A DNA stretch of 64,000 nucleotides from Pedococcus bigeumensis (GCF_006438965.1 NZ_RCZM01000003.1:1-64000); one strand, 5' to 3'. Positions 33,473-42,486 are shown, numbered from the stretch's first letter. Notes: generated by a model from the sequence alone, not told the origin. A program made the numbers and translations.

Positions 33473-34677
33473 CCACCTCGACGCCGCCGACGCCCCCGCC
33501 CTCGCCCGAACCAGCGCGCTTAACGCAGTCGTCAGGAACGCCGGCACCTTCGTCGTCAGGGCGGGAACGGCGGCGTCCCGCGGGGCTGTCGACGCGCCTG
33601 CTGCTCGCCCAGGGGCTGCTCCTGGTAGCCGGGGCAGGCACAGCATGGCTCGTCGCCATCGCCATCGGCCCCGGCATCTTCCACCAGCACATGATCGAGG
33701 CCGGGGGCACCCACACCCCGGCCGAGCTCGACCACATCGAGCGCGGTTTCCGTGACTCGCTCGTCGTGGCGCTGTCCACCGGCCTGGTCGCCGCCGTCCT
33801 CATCGCACTGGTCGTCACGTGGTGGTTCAGCCGCCGGCTGCGCACCTCTACCGCTGCCGTCGCCGCGTCCACCACCCGCATCAGCCACGGCCACTACGAC
33901 ACCCGCGTCCCGACCGTCGGCCTCGGTCAGGAGTTCGACCACCTCGCCGACACCGTGAACGAGCTCGCCACCCGCCTCGGGCACGTCGAACAGACCCGCA
34001 CCCGGCTGCTGGCCGACCTCGCCCACGAGATGCGCACCCCCCTGGCCAGCATCGACGCCCACCTCGAGGCCATCGAGGACGGGGTCCGCACCACCGACGC
34101 AGCCACCATGGCCGTCCTGCGCGGCAACAGCCGGCGCCTGCACCGCTTGGCCAACGACATCACCACCGTCAGCCGCGCTGAAGAAGGACGCCTGGGCCTG
34201 CGACCGACACCCACGGCAGCGGCCGACCTCCTGCGCGGCGCCGCCTCTGCTGCCGCGGACGCCTACTCCACCGCTGGTGTCACCCTGCGGACCGAGGTCA
34301 ACACCCCCGCCGCCATCGACGTCGACCCCGACCGCATCAGCCAGGTCCTGACGAACCTGCTCGACAACGCCCTGCACCACACCAGGGCCCCAGGAGCAGT
34401 CACCCTCACCGCCCGCCGCGGTCACCTCCACACGGTCGAGCTCGTCGTCACCGACACCGGCGACGGCATCAGCGAAGCCGACCTGCCGCACATTTTCGAA
34501 CGGTTCTACCGCGCCGACCCCTCCCGCCAGCACCGCGGCGGCAGCGGCATCGGGCTGACCATCAGCCGCGCCATCATCGACGCCCACGGCGGCACCCTCG
34601 TCGCCACCAGCAACGGACCCGGACGCGGCGCCACCTTCACCGCCACCCTCCCCGAATCCGGGCACCACCACCCCTGA
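33469..34677 (+). CDS. sensor histidine kinase, partner of the OmpR-type regulator
   Basis: 402 residues. A proline-rich N-terminus, helix 1 (LLLAQGLLLVAGAGTAWLVA), a short extracytoplasmic loop of ~45 residues, helix 2 (LVVALSTGLVAAVLIALVVT), a HAMP domain, then HisKA with His at about residue 186 (LADLAHEMRTPLASI), and HATPase_c with LTNLLDNALHH, DTGDGISEADLPHIFERFYR and GGSGIGLTISRAII. The small sensor loop contains His and Met candidates (FHQHMIEAGGTH) that could bind copper. Co-transcribed with the regulator. Confidence 0.92.
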   Translation: MTTSTPPTPPPSPEPARLTQSSGTPAPSSSGRERRRPAGLSTRLLLAQGLLLVAGAGTAWLVAIAIGPGIFHQHMIEAGGTHTPAELDHIERGFRDSLVVALSTGLVAAVLIALVVTWWFSRRLRTSTAAVAASTTRISHGHYDTRVPTVGLGQEFDHLADTVNELATRLGHVEQTRTRLLADLAHEMRTPLASIDAHLEAIEDGVRTTDAATMAVLRGNSRRLHRLANDITTVSRAEEGRLGLRPTPTAAADLLRGAASAAADAYSTAGVTLRTEVNTPAAIDVDPDRISQVLTNLLDNALHHTRAPGAVTLTARRGHLHTVELVVTDTGDGISEADLPHIFERFYRADPSRQHRGGSGIGLTISRAIIDAHGGTLVATSNGPGRGATFTATLPESGHHHP

Positions 34678-34716
34678 CCCCAAGCCGGCACCGCCGCCTC
34701 TAGTGACCTTCACCTC

Positions 34717-34744
34717 TTGACAGGATACCCCCTAGGGGTATCGT
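34717..34744 (+). promoter_or_regulatory. promoter with CsoR-type operator for the copper ATPase
   Basis: -35 TTGACA (34717-34722), 16-bp spacer, -10 TATCGT (34739-34744). Between and over them lies the near-palindrome GATACCCC (34724-34731) CTA GGGGTATC (34735-34742), the GC-tract repeat bound by CsoR-family repressors. The start of transcription would fall at about the ATG at 34752, so the message is probably leaderless. Confidence 0.85.
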
Positions 34745-34751
34745 GGTGGAT

Positions 34752-37151
34752 ATGGACACAACCCACGACCACGCGAACCACTCCGACCTGCTGGGTGATG
34801 TGCGGGTGTCGTCGGTGAAGGACCCCGTCTGTGGCATGGACGTCGACACCGCCACCAGCGAGCACCGCACCGACCTCGACGGGCGCCCCCATCACTTCTG
34901 CTCGCCCGGGTGCAAGGCGAAGTTCGACGCCGACCCCAGCGCCTACCTGGTCGCCGGACCCGAGGCCCACCAACCCCACGCCCACGCCGACCAGCCTGCG
35001 CACGCCGCCGGCGCTGGCGACTCCGGTGGGGGCGTGGCGGCGGCAGAGTGGACGTGCCCGATGCACCCCGAGATCCGCCGGCCCGGGCCCGGCACGTGCC
35101 CCATCTGCGGGATGGCACTCGAGTCGGTGACCGTCACCGCCGACAGTGGCCCCAACCCTGAGCTCGCCGACATGGCCCGCCGGTTCAAGCTCGCAACCGC
35201 GCTGAGCATCCCGGTCCTCATCCTAGGCATGGGCCGCGACCTGGTCCCAGCCCTGCACGATGCCGTCTCCACGACGGCGTCGAACTGGGTCCAGCTGGCG
35301 TTCGCGACACCGGTCGTGCTGTGGGCAGGTGCCCCGTTCTTCGCCCGGGGCTGGACCTCGGTGCGCACGATGAAGCTGAACATGTTCACCCTCATCGCCA
35401 TGGGCACCGGCGTCGCGTGGCTGTTCAGCGTCGTCGCCACCCTGGCCCCCGGGGTGTTCCCGGAGTCGTTCCGCATGGACGGCGGGGTCGCGGTCTACTT
35501 CGAAGCGGCCGCCGTCATCACCGCCCTCGTCCTGCTCGGCCAGGTCCTCGAGCTGCGCGCCCGAGAGAGCACCTCGGGCGCCATACGAGCCCTGCTCGAC
35601 CTGACCCCGAAGACCGCCCGCCGACTCGACGGCTCCGGGACCGAGACCGACGTGCCGCTGGAGCAGGTCGTCGTCGGCGACCTGCTGCGCGTCCGTCCCG
35701 GGGAGTCCGTCCCCGTCGACGGACAGGTCCACGACGGGTCCTCCACCCTGGACGAGTCAATGGTGACCGGCGAGTCCATGCCCGTCACCAAGACCACCGG
35801 TGACCCGGTCATCGGTGGCACCGTCAACCAGACCGGTTCCCTGCTCGTGCGCGCCGGCAAGGTCGGCGCCGACACGATGCTGGCCCGGATCGTTCAGATG
35901 GTCGCCGACGCCCAACGCTCCCGGGCACCCATCCAGCGCCTCGCCGACAAGGTCTCAGCCCTGTTCGTCCCTGCCGTCATCCTGGCCGCGGTTGTCGCAT
36001 TCGTCATCTGGGCCGCCCTCGGCCCCGACCCGCGCCTCGCGCACGCCCTGGTCATCGCCGTCAGCGTGCTCATCATCGCCTGCCCCTGTGCCCTCGGCCT
36101 GGCAACGCCGGTGTCGATCATGGTCGGCGTCGGACGCGGCGCGTCCCTGGGGGTGCTCATCAAGAACGCCGAAGCGCTCGAGCTGCTCGAGAAGGTCGAC
36201 ACCATCGTCGTCGACAAGACCGGCACCCTCACCCAAGGCAAGCCGTCCCTGACCCACATCAGCCCCGCGGCTGGATTCGACAAGAACGACGTGCTGCGCC
36301 TCGCGGCCGCCGTCGAACGACCCTCCCAGCACCCGCTCGGGGCGGCCATCGTCTCCGCAGCCACCGACGCCGCCCTGACGGTCCCGGACGTGGCCGACTT
36401 CGACGCCCCCACCGGCAAGGGCGTCGTCGGAACCGTCGAAGGGCGACGCGTCCTGGTCGGCACCGCCTCGTTTCTGGCGGCCAACGACGTTGCCACGGCT
36501 GCCTTGGACGAGGAGGCGGACCGGTTGCGCACCGACGGCGCCAGCGCCGTCTACGTCGCCGTCGACGGAAGCTTGGCCGCGGTCCTGGCCATCGCCGACC
36601 CCGTCAAGGACACCACGGCCTCAGCCCTGAACGCCCTGCGCCGGGACGGCATCGAGGTCGTCATGCTCACCGGCGACAACACCAGGACCGCCCAGGCCGT
36701 CGCACGCACCTTGGGCATCGACCGGGTCGAGGCCGAAGTCATGCCCGACCACAAGGCCGACGTCGTCACCAGGCTCCGCGCCGAGGGCAAGGTCGTGGCC
36801 ATGGCCGGCGACGGCGTCAACGACGCACCCGCCCTGTCCGCGGCCGATGTCGGCATCGCCATGAGCACCGGGACCGACGTGGCCATCGAGAGTGCCGGCG
36901 TCACCCTCCTGCGCGGTGACCTCAACGGCATCGTCGCAGCGCGCGCCCTGTCCAAGGCCACCATGGGCAACATCCGCCAGAACCTCGTCTTCGCGTTCAT
37001 CTACAACGCCGCCGGCATCCCCCTGGCCGCGGGCGTCCTGTACCCGGCGTTCGGGCTGCTGCTCTCACCGATGATCGCCGCCGCGGCGATGGCACTGTCA
37101 TCGGTCAGCGTCATCAGCAACGCGCTGCGGCTGCGGAGTCGTCGCCTGTAG
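34752..37151 (+). CDS. P1B-type copper-transporting ATPase with YHS and HMBD domains
   Basis: 799 residues. N-terminal YHS domain ([31 protein letters not shown], about residues 20-65), then a heavy-metal-binding domain ([20 protein letters not shown], about 95-120) instead of the common ferredoxin-like CxxC domains. The ATPase core has VTGESMP, the membrane metal motif [10 protein letters not shown], phosphorylation motif [27 protein letters not shown] and a final helix with [16 protein letters not shown], the Cu(I) P1B-1 pattern. It should export Cu(I). I take ATG 34752; GTGs at 34743 and 34746 are in frame. Confidence 0.94.
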   Translation: MDTTHDHANHSDLLGDVRVSSVKDPVCGMDVDTATSEHRTDLDGRPHHFCSPGCKAKFDADPSAYLVAGPEAHQPHAHADQPAHAAGAGDSGGGVAAAEWTCPMHPEIRRPGPGTCPICGMALESVTVTADSGPNPELADMARRFKLATALSIPVLILGMGRDLVPALHDAVSTTASNWVQLAFATPVVLWAGAPFFARGWTSVRTMKLNMFTLIAMGTGVAWLFSVVATLAPGVFPESFRMDGGVAVYFEAAAVITALVLLGQVLELRARESTSGAIRALLDLTPKTARRLDGSGTETDVPLEQVVVGDLLRVRPGESVPVDGQVHDGSSTLDESMVTGESMPVTKTTGDPVIGGTVNQTGSLLVRAGKVGADTMLARIVQMVADAQRSRAPIQRLADKVSALFVPAVILAAVVAFVIWAALGPDPRLAHALVIAVSVLIIACPCALGLATPVSIMVGVGRGASLGVLIKNAEALELLEKVDTIVVDKTGTLTQGKPSLTHISPAAGFDKNDVLRLAAAVERPSQHPLGAAIVSAATDAALTVPDVADFDAPTGKGVVGTVEGRRVLVGTASFLAANDVATAALDEEADRLRTDGASAVYVAVDGSLAAVLAIADPVKDTTASALNALRRDGIEVVMLTGDNTRTAQAVARTLGIDRVEAEVMPDHKADVVTRLRAEGKVVAMAGDGVNDAPALSAADVGIAMSTGTDVAIESAGVTLLRGDLNGIVAARALSKATMGNIRQNLVFAFIYNAAGIPLAAGVLYPAFGLLLSPMIAAAAMALSSVSVISNALRLRSRRL

Positions 37152-37483
37152 GCGGGTATCCGCGTTGTCGTAGGGACTGGTGAGGCCGTGAGCCCTCGCC
37201 CGGTCAGCGTTCAACGCGTCTGGCAGGCGGAGCAGCTGACCTCATCCGAAGGTGACCGACCGGCGCCTCACGCTGCGGTGAGAGCGGCGACGACCGGGTT
37301 CCGAATGTGTCAGCGAGGACGACGAACTCGTCTGCAGCAAGCAGCGGGAGCACGGTGCGCTCTTGTCCGCGTTGCCGCCGACGAGGGCGTTGACGAAACT
37401 GCGGCAGGTTGGCGCGTCGGCTGAGGGTGGGCGTGACGGCGTGGCCCGCGCCGAGTGTCGAGGGCGCGGTGGGTGTAGGCATC
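37152..37483. other. intergenic region, nothing firm
   Basis: 332 bp between the ATPase and the CsoR-family gene (convergent ends). One minus-strand frame contains CRSFVNALVGGNADKSAPC, faintly transposase-like, but it is too short to name. No hairpin terminator is obvious. Confidence 0.4.
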
Positions 37484-37783
<300 letters not shown>

Positions 37784-38176
37784 TCAGGCGGTGAGGGCGG
37801 TGAGGGCGGCCGTGAGTCGTTCGCGGGCGTCGGCGGCGACGTCGATGAGGTTCTCGTTGCGGGTCATGGTGACCATGACCTTGGGGTCCATGGCCTCGAC
37901 GAGGGTGGTGGTGTCATCGATGGCGCGGACGAGCACGTTGCACGGCAGCAGCAGCCCGATCGACGGCTCGGCCTGGACCGCGGCGTACGCCAAAGGCGGT
38001 CGGCAGGCGCCGAGGATGACCTGGGCGGGGATGTCGACGTCCAGCTTGGCCTTGAGGGTGGCCGCGAGGTCGATCTCGGTCAGGACGCCGAAGCCCTGGT
38101 CGGCCAGCGCTGACCTCGCGGCCTCGAGGGTAGGTCCGAACGGCTGGTCGACGGTGGTGCTCAGGGCGTAGCTCAC
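37784..38176 (-). CDS. DUF302 family protein
   Basis: 130 residues. YALSTTVDQPFGPTLEAARS, ALADQGFGVLTEIDL, VILGACRPPLAYAAVQAEPS and IGLLLPCNVLVRAID match DUF302, small alpha/beta proteins often found in sulfur-oxidation or copper clusters. The two conserved cysteines (GACRPP and LLPCNV) are present. Lies between thioredoxin and the CstR-like gene on one strand, 33 bp from the latter. Function unknown; a thiol or metal role is plausible. Confidence 0.9.
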   Translation of the reverse strand: MSYALSTTVDQPFGPTLEAARSALADQGFGVLTEIDLAATLKAKLDVDIPAQVILGACRPPLAYAAVQAEPSIGLLLPCNVLVRAIDDTTTLVEAMDPKVMVTMTRNENLIDVAADARERLTAALTALTA

Positions 38177-38244
38177 GGTGAGGCTCCTTGGTCAGTGCTG
38201 GCGGTGGCGCTTGGCGGAGCCGTTCGGGTGCTGGCGGCAGCCGG

Positions 38245-38613
38245 TCACGCGGGCTCGGTCTGCTGGGCGAGCTGGGTGCGGATGGCGTCCATGTCCAGGG
38301 CGCGCACGCCGTCGATGACCTGCTCCAGGCCGGCTGTGGGCAGGGCGCCGGGCTCGGAGAACACCAGGATGCCGTCGCGGAACGCCATCAGGGTGGGAAT
38401 CGACGTGATCTTCGCAGCGGCGGCGAGGGCCTGCTCGGCCTCGGTGTCGACCTTGCCGAACACGATGTCCTCGTGCTGGATCGAGGCGGCCTCGAAGACC
38501 GGGGCGAACTGGCGGCACGGGCCGCACCAGGACGCCCAGAAGTCGACGAGGACGATGCCGCCGCCGGTGATGGTGGACTCGAAGTTCTGCCCGGTCAGGG
38601 TCGTGGTGCTCAT
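38245..38613 (-). CDS. thioredoxin
   Basis: 122 residues from ATG at 38613 with AAGGAG upstream; 36 more in-frame codons run through the operator region and are not coding. Classic thioredoxin: ILVDFWASWCGPCRQFAPVF-like active site (FWASWCGPCRQFAP), FGKVDTEAEQAL, and cis-Pro SIPTLMAFRDG. First gene of the leftward thioredoxin-DUF302-cstR operon. In this setting it likely reduces persulfides or regenerates the rhodaneses encoded divergently. Confidence 0.92.
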   Translation of the reverse strand: MSTTTLTGQNFESTITGGGIVLVDFWASWCGPCRQFAPVFEAASIQHEDIVFGKVDTEAEQALAAAAKITSIPTLMAFRDGILVFSEPGALPTAGLEQVIDGVRALDMDAIRTQLAQQTEPA

Positions 38614-38642
38614 GGGGTTCTCCTTGGTCTGCTGAGGTGAGG

Positions 38643-38796
38643 ATACCTGCTGGGGTATGCAGCGCCCGACCAGTCTGCTCCATTCCCAATGCCCGGATGG
38701 ATACCCCGTGGGGTACGTCACATGCCCGCTTCGCGATTTGACGGGAATGCCCCGGGGGGTACTACTCTTGGCCTCATCGGATACCCCACTGGGTAT
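38643..38796. promoter_or_regulatory. divergent promoter region with four CsoR/CstR-type operator boxes
   Basis: Between divergent operons lie four GC-tract repeats: ATACC/GGTAT (38643-38658), ATACCCCGTGGGGTAC (38701-38716), ATGCCCCGGGGGGTAC (38747-38762) and ATACCCCACTGGGTAT (38781-38796). The third sits between a -35 TTGACG (38738-38743) and -10 TACTAC (38760-38765) for the rightward operon. They share the ATACCCC/GGGGTAT pattern with the ATPase operator at 34724. Four sites in 154 bp suggest cooperative repression by the CstR-like tetramer. Confidence 0.85.
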
Positions 38797-38824
38797 CAGA
38801 GTCCCCGTGAAGGAGAGCCGTCAG

Positions 38825-39145
38825 ATGTCCGAGGTCAGCCTCGAAGCGTTCGCCGCGGCCCACGCCGACGGTGCTGCCGTCATCGACGTCCGGGAGCCCG
38901 GCGAGTACGTCGGTGGCCACGTCCCCGGTGCCGTGCTGATGCCGATGGGACAGCTGTCGTCGCGCACCAGCGAGCTCGCCCGGGACCAGACCGTGTACGT
39001 CATCTGCGCCAGCGGCAACCGATCCGGCGCCATGACCGACTACCTCGTCCGCGCCGGCTTCGATGCCGTCTCGGTCGCCGGCGGCACGTCCGCCTGGGCC
39101 AGCACGGGCCGCCCCGTCGTCACCGGGCAGCGCCCGACCGCCTGA
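38825..39145 (+). CDS. single-domain rhodanese sulfurtransferase
   Basis: 106 residues from ATG at 38825 after AAGGAGAGCC. AAVIDVREPGEYVGGHVPGA and the active-site loop VICASGNRSGAM (catalytic Cys in CASGNRS) are typical of GlpE/CstA-like rhodaneses that move sulfane sulfur between thiols. First gene of the rightward persulfide operon. The upstream in-frame extension covers the operator boxes and is not used. Confidence 0.93.
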   Translation: MSEVSLEAFAAAHADGAAVIDVREPGEYVGGHVPGAVLMPMGQLSSRTSELARDQTVYVICASGNRSGAMTDYLVRAGFDAVSVAGGTSAWASTGRPVVTGQRPTA

Positions 39146-39192
39146 CCCTGCCCAGCCCGCAACGCACCCAGACCAGTCCCGGAAGGACACCC

Positions 39193-40602
39193 ATGAACAC
39201 CGCCGCCACGACCGTGAGCACCCCGGTCATCGTCCCCATCGAAACACCCACCCTCGGCGACCGCTCCTACCTGGCCCATGACGGTCAGGTCGGCGTGGTC
39301 ATCGACCCGCAACGCGACATCGACCGCGTCCTGGCCCTGGCCTCGGACGGCGGCGTGCGCATCACCGACGTGTTCGAGACCCACATCCACAACGACTACG
39401 TCACCGGCGGCCTCGCCCTCGCCCAGGCCACCGGCGCCCGCTACCACGTCAACGCCGCAGACGAGGTGTCCTACGACCGTTCGCCCATCAGCGATGGCGA
39501 CGTCATCGACGTGTCCGCAACGATGCGGATCCGCGCCATCGCGACTCCCGGCCACACCTACACGCACCTTTCCTACGCCCTCGAGTCGGCCGAGCAGGCA
39601 GGCGACGAGTTCGAGCCGGTCGGCGTGTTCACCGGCGGGGCCCTGCTGTTCGGGGCTACCGGCCGCCCGGACCTGCTCGGGCATGACCACACGAACGACC
39701 TGGTCCACCACCAGTTCGCGTCCGCGCACCGCCTCGCGGACGATCTCCCCGAGCACACCCACGTCCTGCCCACCCATGGCTTCGGGTCGTTCTGCTCCGC
39801 CGGCTCGACTGGCGACACCACGGCCTCGACCATTGGGGCAGAGAAGCGCCAGAACCCGGCCCTCACCCAGGACGAGGAGCGCTGGGTCGCGAACACCCTC
39901 GCTGGCCTCGACGCCTACCCCGCCTACTACGCGCACATGGCCCCCGCCAACAGTGCCGGGCCTGTCGCCCCAGACCTCGCCACCCCCGAGGAAGCGGACA
40001 AGAACACCCTCGCTGCGCGCATCGCGGCCGGTGAATGGGTCGTCGACCTGCGCACCCGCACCGCGTACGCAGCCGGGCACGTCAGCGGCACCCTCAACTT
40101 CGGCCTCGACGGCCAGTTCGCCACCTACCTCGGCTGGCTCATTCCCTGGGGCAGCCCAGTGACCCTCCTCGGAGACAGCCCGGAGCAGGTCGCCGAAGCC
40201 CAGCGTGAGCTGGTCCGCATCGGCATCGACCACCTCGCCGGCGCCGCCACCGGCACCCCGCACCAGTGGACCGACGACGAACTCGGCGCCTTCGAGCGGG
40301 CCGTGTTCGGCGACCTCGCCGAGGTCCGCCACCACCGCCGGGTCACCGTCCTGGACGTCCGAGGCGCGAGTGAGTTCGACAACGGGCACATTGACGGCGC
40401 CTTCAACATCCCCCTGCACGAGCTGCTCGCCCGCGTCGACGAAGTCCCTGCCGGTGAGGTCTGGGTGCACTGCGCCGGCGGCTACCGCGCCTCCATCGCC
40501 GCCTCGGTCCTGGCCGCCCGCGGCATCCCGGTGGTGGCAGTCGACGACAGCTTCGGCGAGAACGCTGCCAGCTCCGGCCTGCCCATCACCGCAGCGGCCT
40601 GA
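39193..40602 (+). CDS. MBL-fold/rhodanese persulfide dioxygenase (CstB-like)
   Basis: 469 residues with GGAAGGAC as ribosome site. MBL domain ~15-255: ETHIHNDYVTGG, TPGHTYTHLSYAL, GGALLFGATGRPDLLG and LPTHGFGSFCSAG. Rhodanese 1 (VVDLRTRTAYAAGHVSGTLN) has lost its Cys; rhodanese 2 (VLDVRGASEFDNGHIDGAFN) has VHCAGGYRASI. This MBL-pseudorhodanese-rhodanese order is that of S. aureus CstB, which oxidises low-molecular-weight persulfides to thiosulfate. It is a distant paralogue of the protein at 23047 but under a different repressor type. Confidence 0.92.
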   Translation: MNTAATTVSTPVIVPIETPTLGDRSYLAHDGQVGVVIDPQRDIDRVLALASDGGVRITDVFETHIHNDYVTGGLALAQATGARYHVNAADEVSYDRSPISDGDVIDVSATMRIRAIATPGHTYTHLSYALESAEQAGDEFEPVGVFTGGALLFGATGRPDLLGHDHTNDLVHHQFASAHRLADDLPEHTHVLPTHGFGSFCSAGSTGDTTASTIGAEKRQNPALTQDEERWVANTLAGLDAYPAYYAHMAPANSAGPVAPDLATPEEADKNTLAARIAAGEWVVDLRTRTAYAAGHVSGTLNFGLDGQFATYLGWLIPWGSPVTLLGDSPEQVAEAQRELVRIGIDHLAGAATGTPHQWTDDELGAFERAVFGDLAEVRHHRRVTVLDVRGASEFDNGHIDGAFNIPLHELLARVDEVPAGEVWVHCAGGYRASIAASVLAARGIPVVAVDDSFGENAASSGLPITAAA

Positions 40603-40648
40603 CCCTCTTTCACCCGCGTACGACCCCATCCCTCGAAGGAGAACCACC

Positions 40649-40828
40649 ATGTGCCGTCCCGCCACCTGCAAGGTCTGCGGCAAGACCACCTGGGCCGGCT
40701 GCGGCCAGCACGTCGACCAGGTCATGGCCAGCGTGCCCCGCTCCGACCGCTGCCCCGGCCACAGCGCCCAGGAGCAGGCCGCCGCCGGCGGTGGGTCATT
40801 CCTGAGCCGCCTGTTCGGCAGGAACTGA
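40649..40828 (+). CDS. small Cys-rich protein of persulfide operons
   Basis: 59 residues from ATG at 40649 with GAAGGAG upstream. CRPATCKVCGKTTWAGCGQH has five cysteines in two CxxC-like pairs plus His, and SDRCPGH a further Cys/His, so a zinc-ribbon fold is likely. The C-terminus (GGGSFLSRLFGRN) is short and basic. It lies between the CstB-like gene and the TSUP gene in one operon. I recognise this pattern as a short conserved actinobacterial protein with no known function. Confidence 0.8.
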   Translation: MCRPATCKVCGKTTWAGCGQHVDQVMASVPRSDRCPGHSAQEQAAAGGGSFLSRLFGRN

Positions 40829-40991
40829 CCGGTTCCCACCCAAGACCGGGCGTCGCCCTCATCCCCCCTGGCGGCGGCGCCCAGACCGGGACGCACACCC
40901 CCCGTACTGCGTCTTGGTCAACCCGTCGGGGACCTGCGCTCCTGCGCTGGTCTCCGGCGGGCCCACGAAAACCTAGGAGAGAACACCCACC

Positions 40992-41801
40992 GTGTCGCCC
41001 CTGGTAATGCCCCTTGGACTGCTCATCGGCCTGGCACTCGGCGCGCTGGGCGGTGGCGGATCCATCCTGACCGTCCCCGCCCTGGTGTACCTACTGGATC
41101 AGGACCCCAGGGCGGCCACGACCAGCTCGTTGCTCATCGTGGGCCTCACCTCCCTGATCGCTCTGACCCCGCACGCCCGCGCCGGGCGAGTCCGCTTCGG
41201 TCAAGGGCTCATGTTCGGGGCGCTCGGCACCGGTGGGTCGTTCGCTGGGTCCGCCCTGGCCTCCCACGTCAGCCCGCAAGTCCTGCTGACCGCGTTCGCC
41301 GGACTCATGCTCGTCGTCGCAGTCCTGATGTTGGCCAGGTCCCTGCGCCCACCCAGCGCCGCCGGACACGAGGACCCCACCGCAGAGCCCTTCATCACCT
41401 TCCACCCGCTCACCTGCGCCTGCCCCCGCGTCGCCAAGATCGTTGTCACCGCCACCGCCGTCGGACTGCTCACCGGGTTCTTCGGCGTCGGTGGCGGATT
41501 CATCCTCGTCCCCGCCCTCGTCCTTGCACTGGCCTTCCCGATGCCCGTGGCCGTCGGCACCTCGCTGCTCGTCATCGCCGTCAACAGCGCCACCGCCCTG
41601 ACCGCCCGGATCTCCACCGGCAGCACGCACCTCGACTGGCCACTCCTCACCACATTCACCGCAGCCGCCATCGCCGGCAGCCTGCTCGGCGGCCGCATCA
41701 CCACCCGCGTCCAACCCCGCCACCTCACCCAGGCATTCGCCGTCCTGTTGGTCGCCGTCGCGGTGTACACCGCAGCCAGCAGCATCGCCTCCTTGCGCTG
41801 A
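40992..41801 (+). CDS. TSUP (TauE/SafE) family membrane transporter
   Basis: 269 residues starting GTG. Eight helices with the paired repeats GALGGGGSILTVPALVYLL and GLLTGFFGVGGGFILVPALV that define TauE/SafE permeases. The family moves organosulfonates, sulfite or thiosulfate. In S. aureus a tauE gene is part of the CstR regulon, as here, where it likely exports sulfite or thiosulfate formed by the CstB-like enzyme. A Cys-containing loop (CACPRVAK) lies between the halves. Confidence 0.92.
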   Translation: MSPLVMPLGLLIGLALGALGGGGSILTVPALVYLLDQDPRAATTSSLLIVGLTSLIALTPHARAGRVRFGQGLMFGALGTGGSFAGSALASHVSPQVLLTAFAGLMLVVAVLMLARSLRPPSAAGHEDPTAEPFITFHPLTCACPRVAKIVVTATAVGLLTGFFGVGGGFILVPALVLALAFPMPVAVGTSLLVIAVNSATALTARISTGSTHLDWPLLTTFTAAAIAGSLLGGRITTRVQPRHLTQAFAVLLVAVAVYTAASSIASLR

Positions 41802-41889
41802 CGTCAGGACGGGGGACGTTGTGCCCTGTGACTTCCAAGCCCTCTCTCTAGCGTCAGTAGTGCTGGATCAGGAGCTAGGAGTGAGACGC

Positions 41890-42066
41890 ATGAGGCGACT
41901 ACTGGTTCTCGGTGGCGGTACTGCCGGGACGATGATCGTGAACAAGCTGCGGCGCAGGCTGCCGGCGCGGGAGTGGGACATCACCGTCGTCGACCGCGAC
42001 GACGAGCACCGGTACCAGCCCGGTTACCAGGTTGACGGTCGGACCTGCCGCCCCGCCGAGGCGTAG
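41890..42066 (+). pseudogene. sqr: truncated sulfide:quinone oxidoreductase (N-terminus only)
   Basis: From ATG at 41890, preceded by AGGAG, the frame encodes a Rossmann FAD-binding start: RLLVLGGGTAGTMIVNKLRR, then ITVVDRDDEHRYQPGY, the normal beginning of SQR. Similarity ends at about base 42030, and unrelated codons follow to a stop at 42064. Intact SQR is ~380-420 residues. It would have been the last gene of the persulfide operon (sulfide to persulfide). The cut lies just left of the tRNA-Phe attachment repeats at 42133-42241, so deletion or insertion at that site removed the rest. Confidence 0.85.
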
Positions 42067-42132
42067 CCGGCCGAACCAGAGGGCGACGATGACGACGCGT
42101 TCGCGCCTCCTGGATGCAGGCTTGAGAGGTGA

Positions 42133-42156
42133 GATGTTGCACGAGTTGGTGCACGG
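42133..42156 (+). repeat. tandem 12-bp repeat, putative integrase arm site 1
   Basis: GATGTTGCACGA (42133-42144) and GTTGGTGCACGG (42145-42156). Three similar tandem pairs occur at 42489, 59398 and 59614, all near the att repeats and nowhere else that I noticed. Tandem 12-mers close to an att core fit tyrosine-recombinase arm sites. Confidence 0.7.
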
Positions 42157-42196
42157 ATGATCGGAAATGGCCGCTGACCTGCGCGTTCGTCTACGT

Positions 42197-42241
42197 CTGA
42201 AAATCGGAAGGTCGGCGGTTCGACCCCGCCCCTGGCCGCCA
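42197..42241 (+). repeat. attachment site: 3' end of tRNA-Phe (copy 1)
   Basis: 45 bases equal to tRNA-Phe positions 32-76: anticodon loop CTGAAAA (GAA anticodon), stem, variable loop, T-arm GGCGG TTCGACC CCGCC, acceptor CCTGGCC, G and CCA. The 5' half of a tRNA is absent (no complementary anticodon stem or GGCCAGG start), so it is an att copy, not a gene. It matches 59678-59722 in 43 of 45 positions. The crossover at the anticodon loop is a common integrase target. Confidence 0.9.
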
Positions 42242-42335
42242 CAATCTTCTTGCAAAACCGCCCCTGACCTGCGGAAACGTGCCCGCGAATGGCACCCGAC
42301 GGCGAGGCCCAATCGGGTCCCCCACACTCCGACCG

Positions 42336-42375
42336 AGAATCGGAAGGTCGGCCATTCGACCCAGCCTGGCCACCA
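42336..42375 (+). repeat. degenerate tRNA-Phe 3' end (copy 2)
   Basis: AGAATCGGAAGGTCGG then CATTCGACCCAGCCTGGCCACCA resembles copy 1 but has lost two bases in the T-stem and carries substitutions. It lies 95 bp after copy 1, as if a small remnant of another element lies between them. Confidence 0.8.
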
Positions 42376-42380
42376 CCCCG

Positions 42381-42415
42381 AAGCCGCGGGTCGCAGCCCT
42401 GTGACCTGCGGCTTT
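42381..42415 (+). terminator. hairpin after the degenerate att copy
   Basis: AAGCCGC (42381-42387) pairs with GCGGCTT (42408-42414), followed by TTGAT. It has the same stem theme as the hairpin after the att copy at 59.7 kb, so it is probably a copied tRNA-Phe terminator. Confidence 0.6.
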
Positions 42416-42486
42416 GATCTCAACTCGGCACCTTCGGACGGAGGCTCAAATGACGTAAATGGTCGCCAGAGACCCCGATTGGCCAA

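Noticed and set aside
39040-40896. 618-codon minus-strand open frame over the CstB-like gene
   Set aside because: Gly/Val/Ala-rich antisense shadow with no motif; the plus strand is a clear MBL-rhodanese gene.
42163-42241. A complete tRNA gene at the left att site
   Set aside because: The 3' 45 bases fit tRNA-Phe, but the upstream bases do not supply the matching acceptor strand (GGCCAGG), D-arm or anticodon-stem partner.
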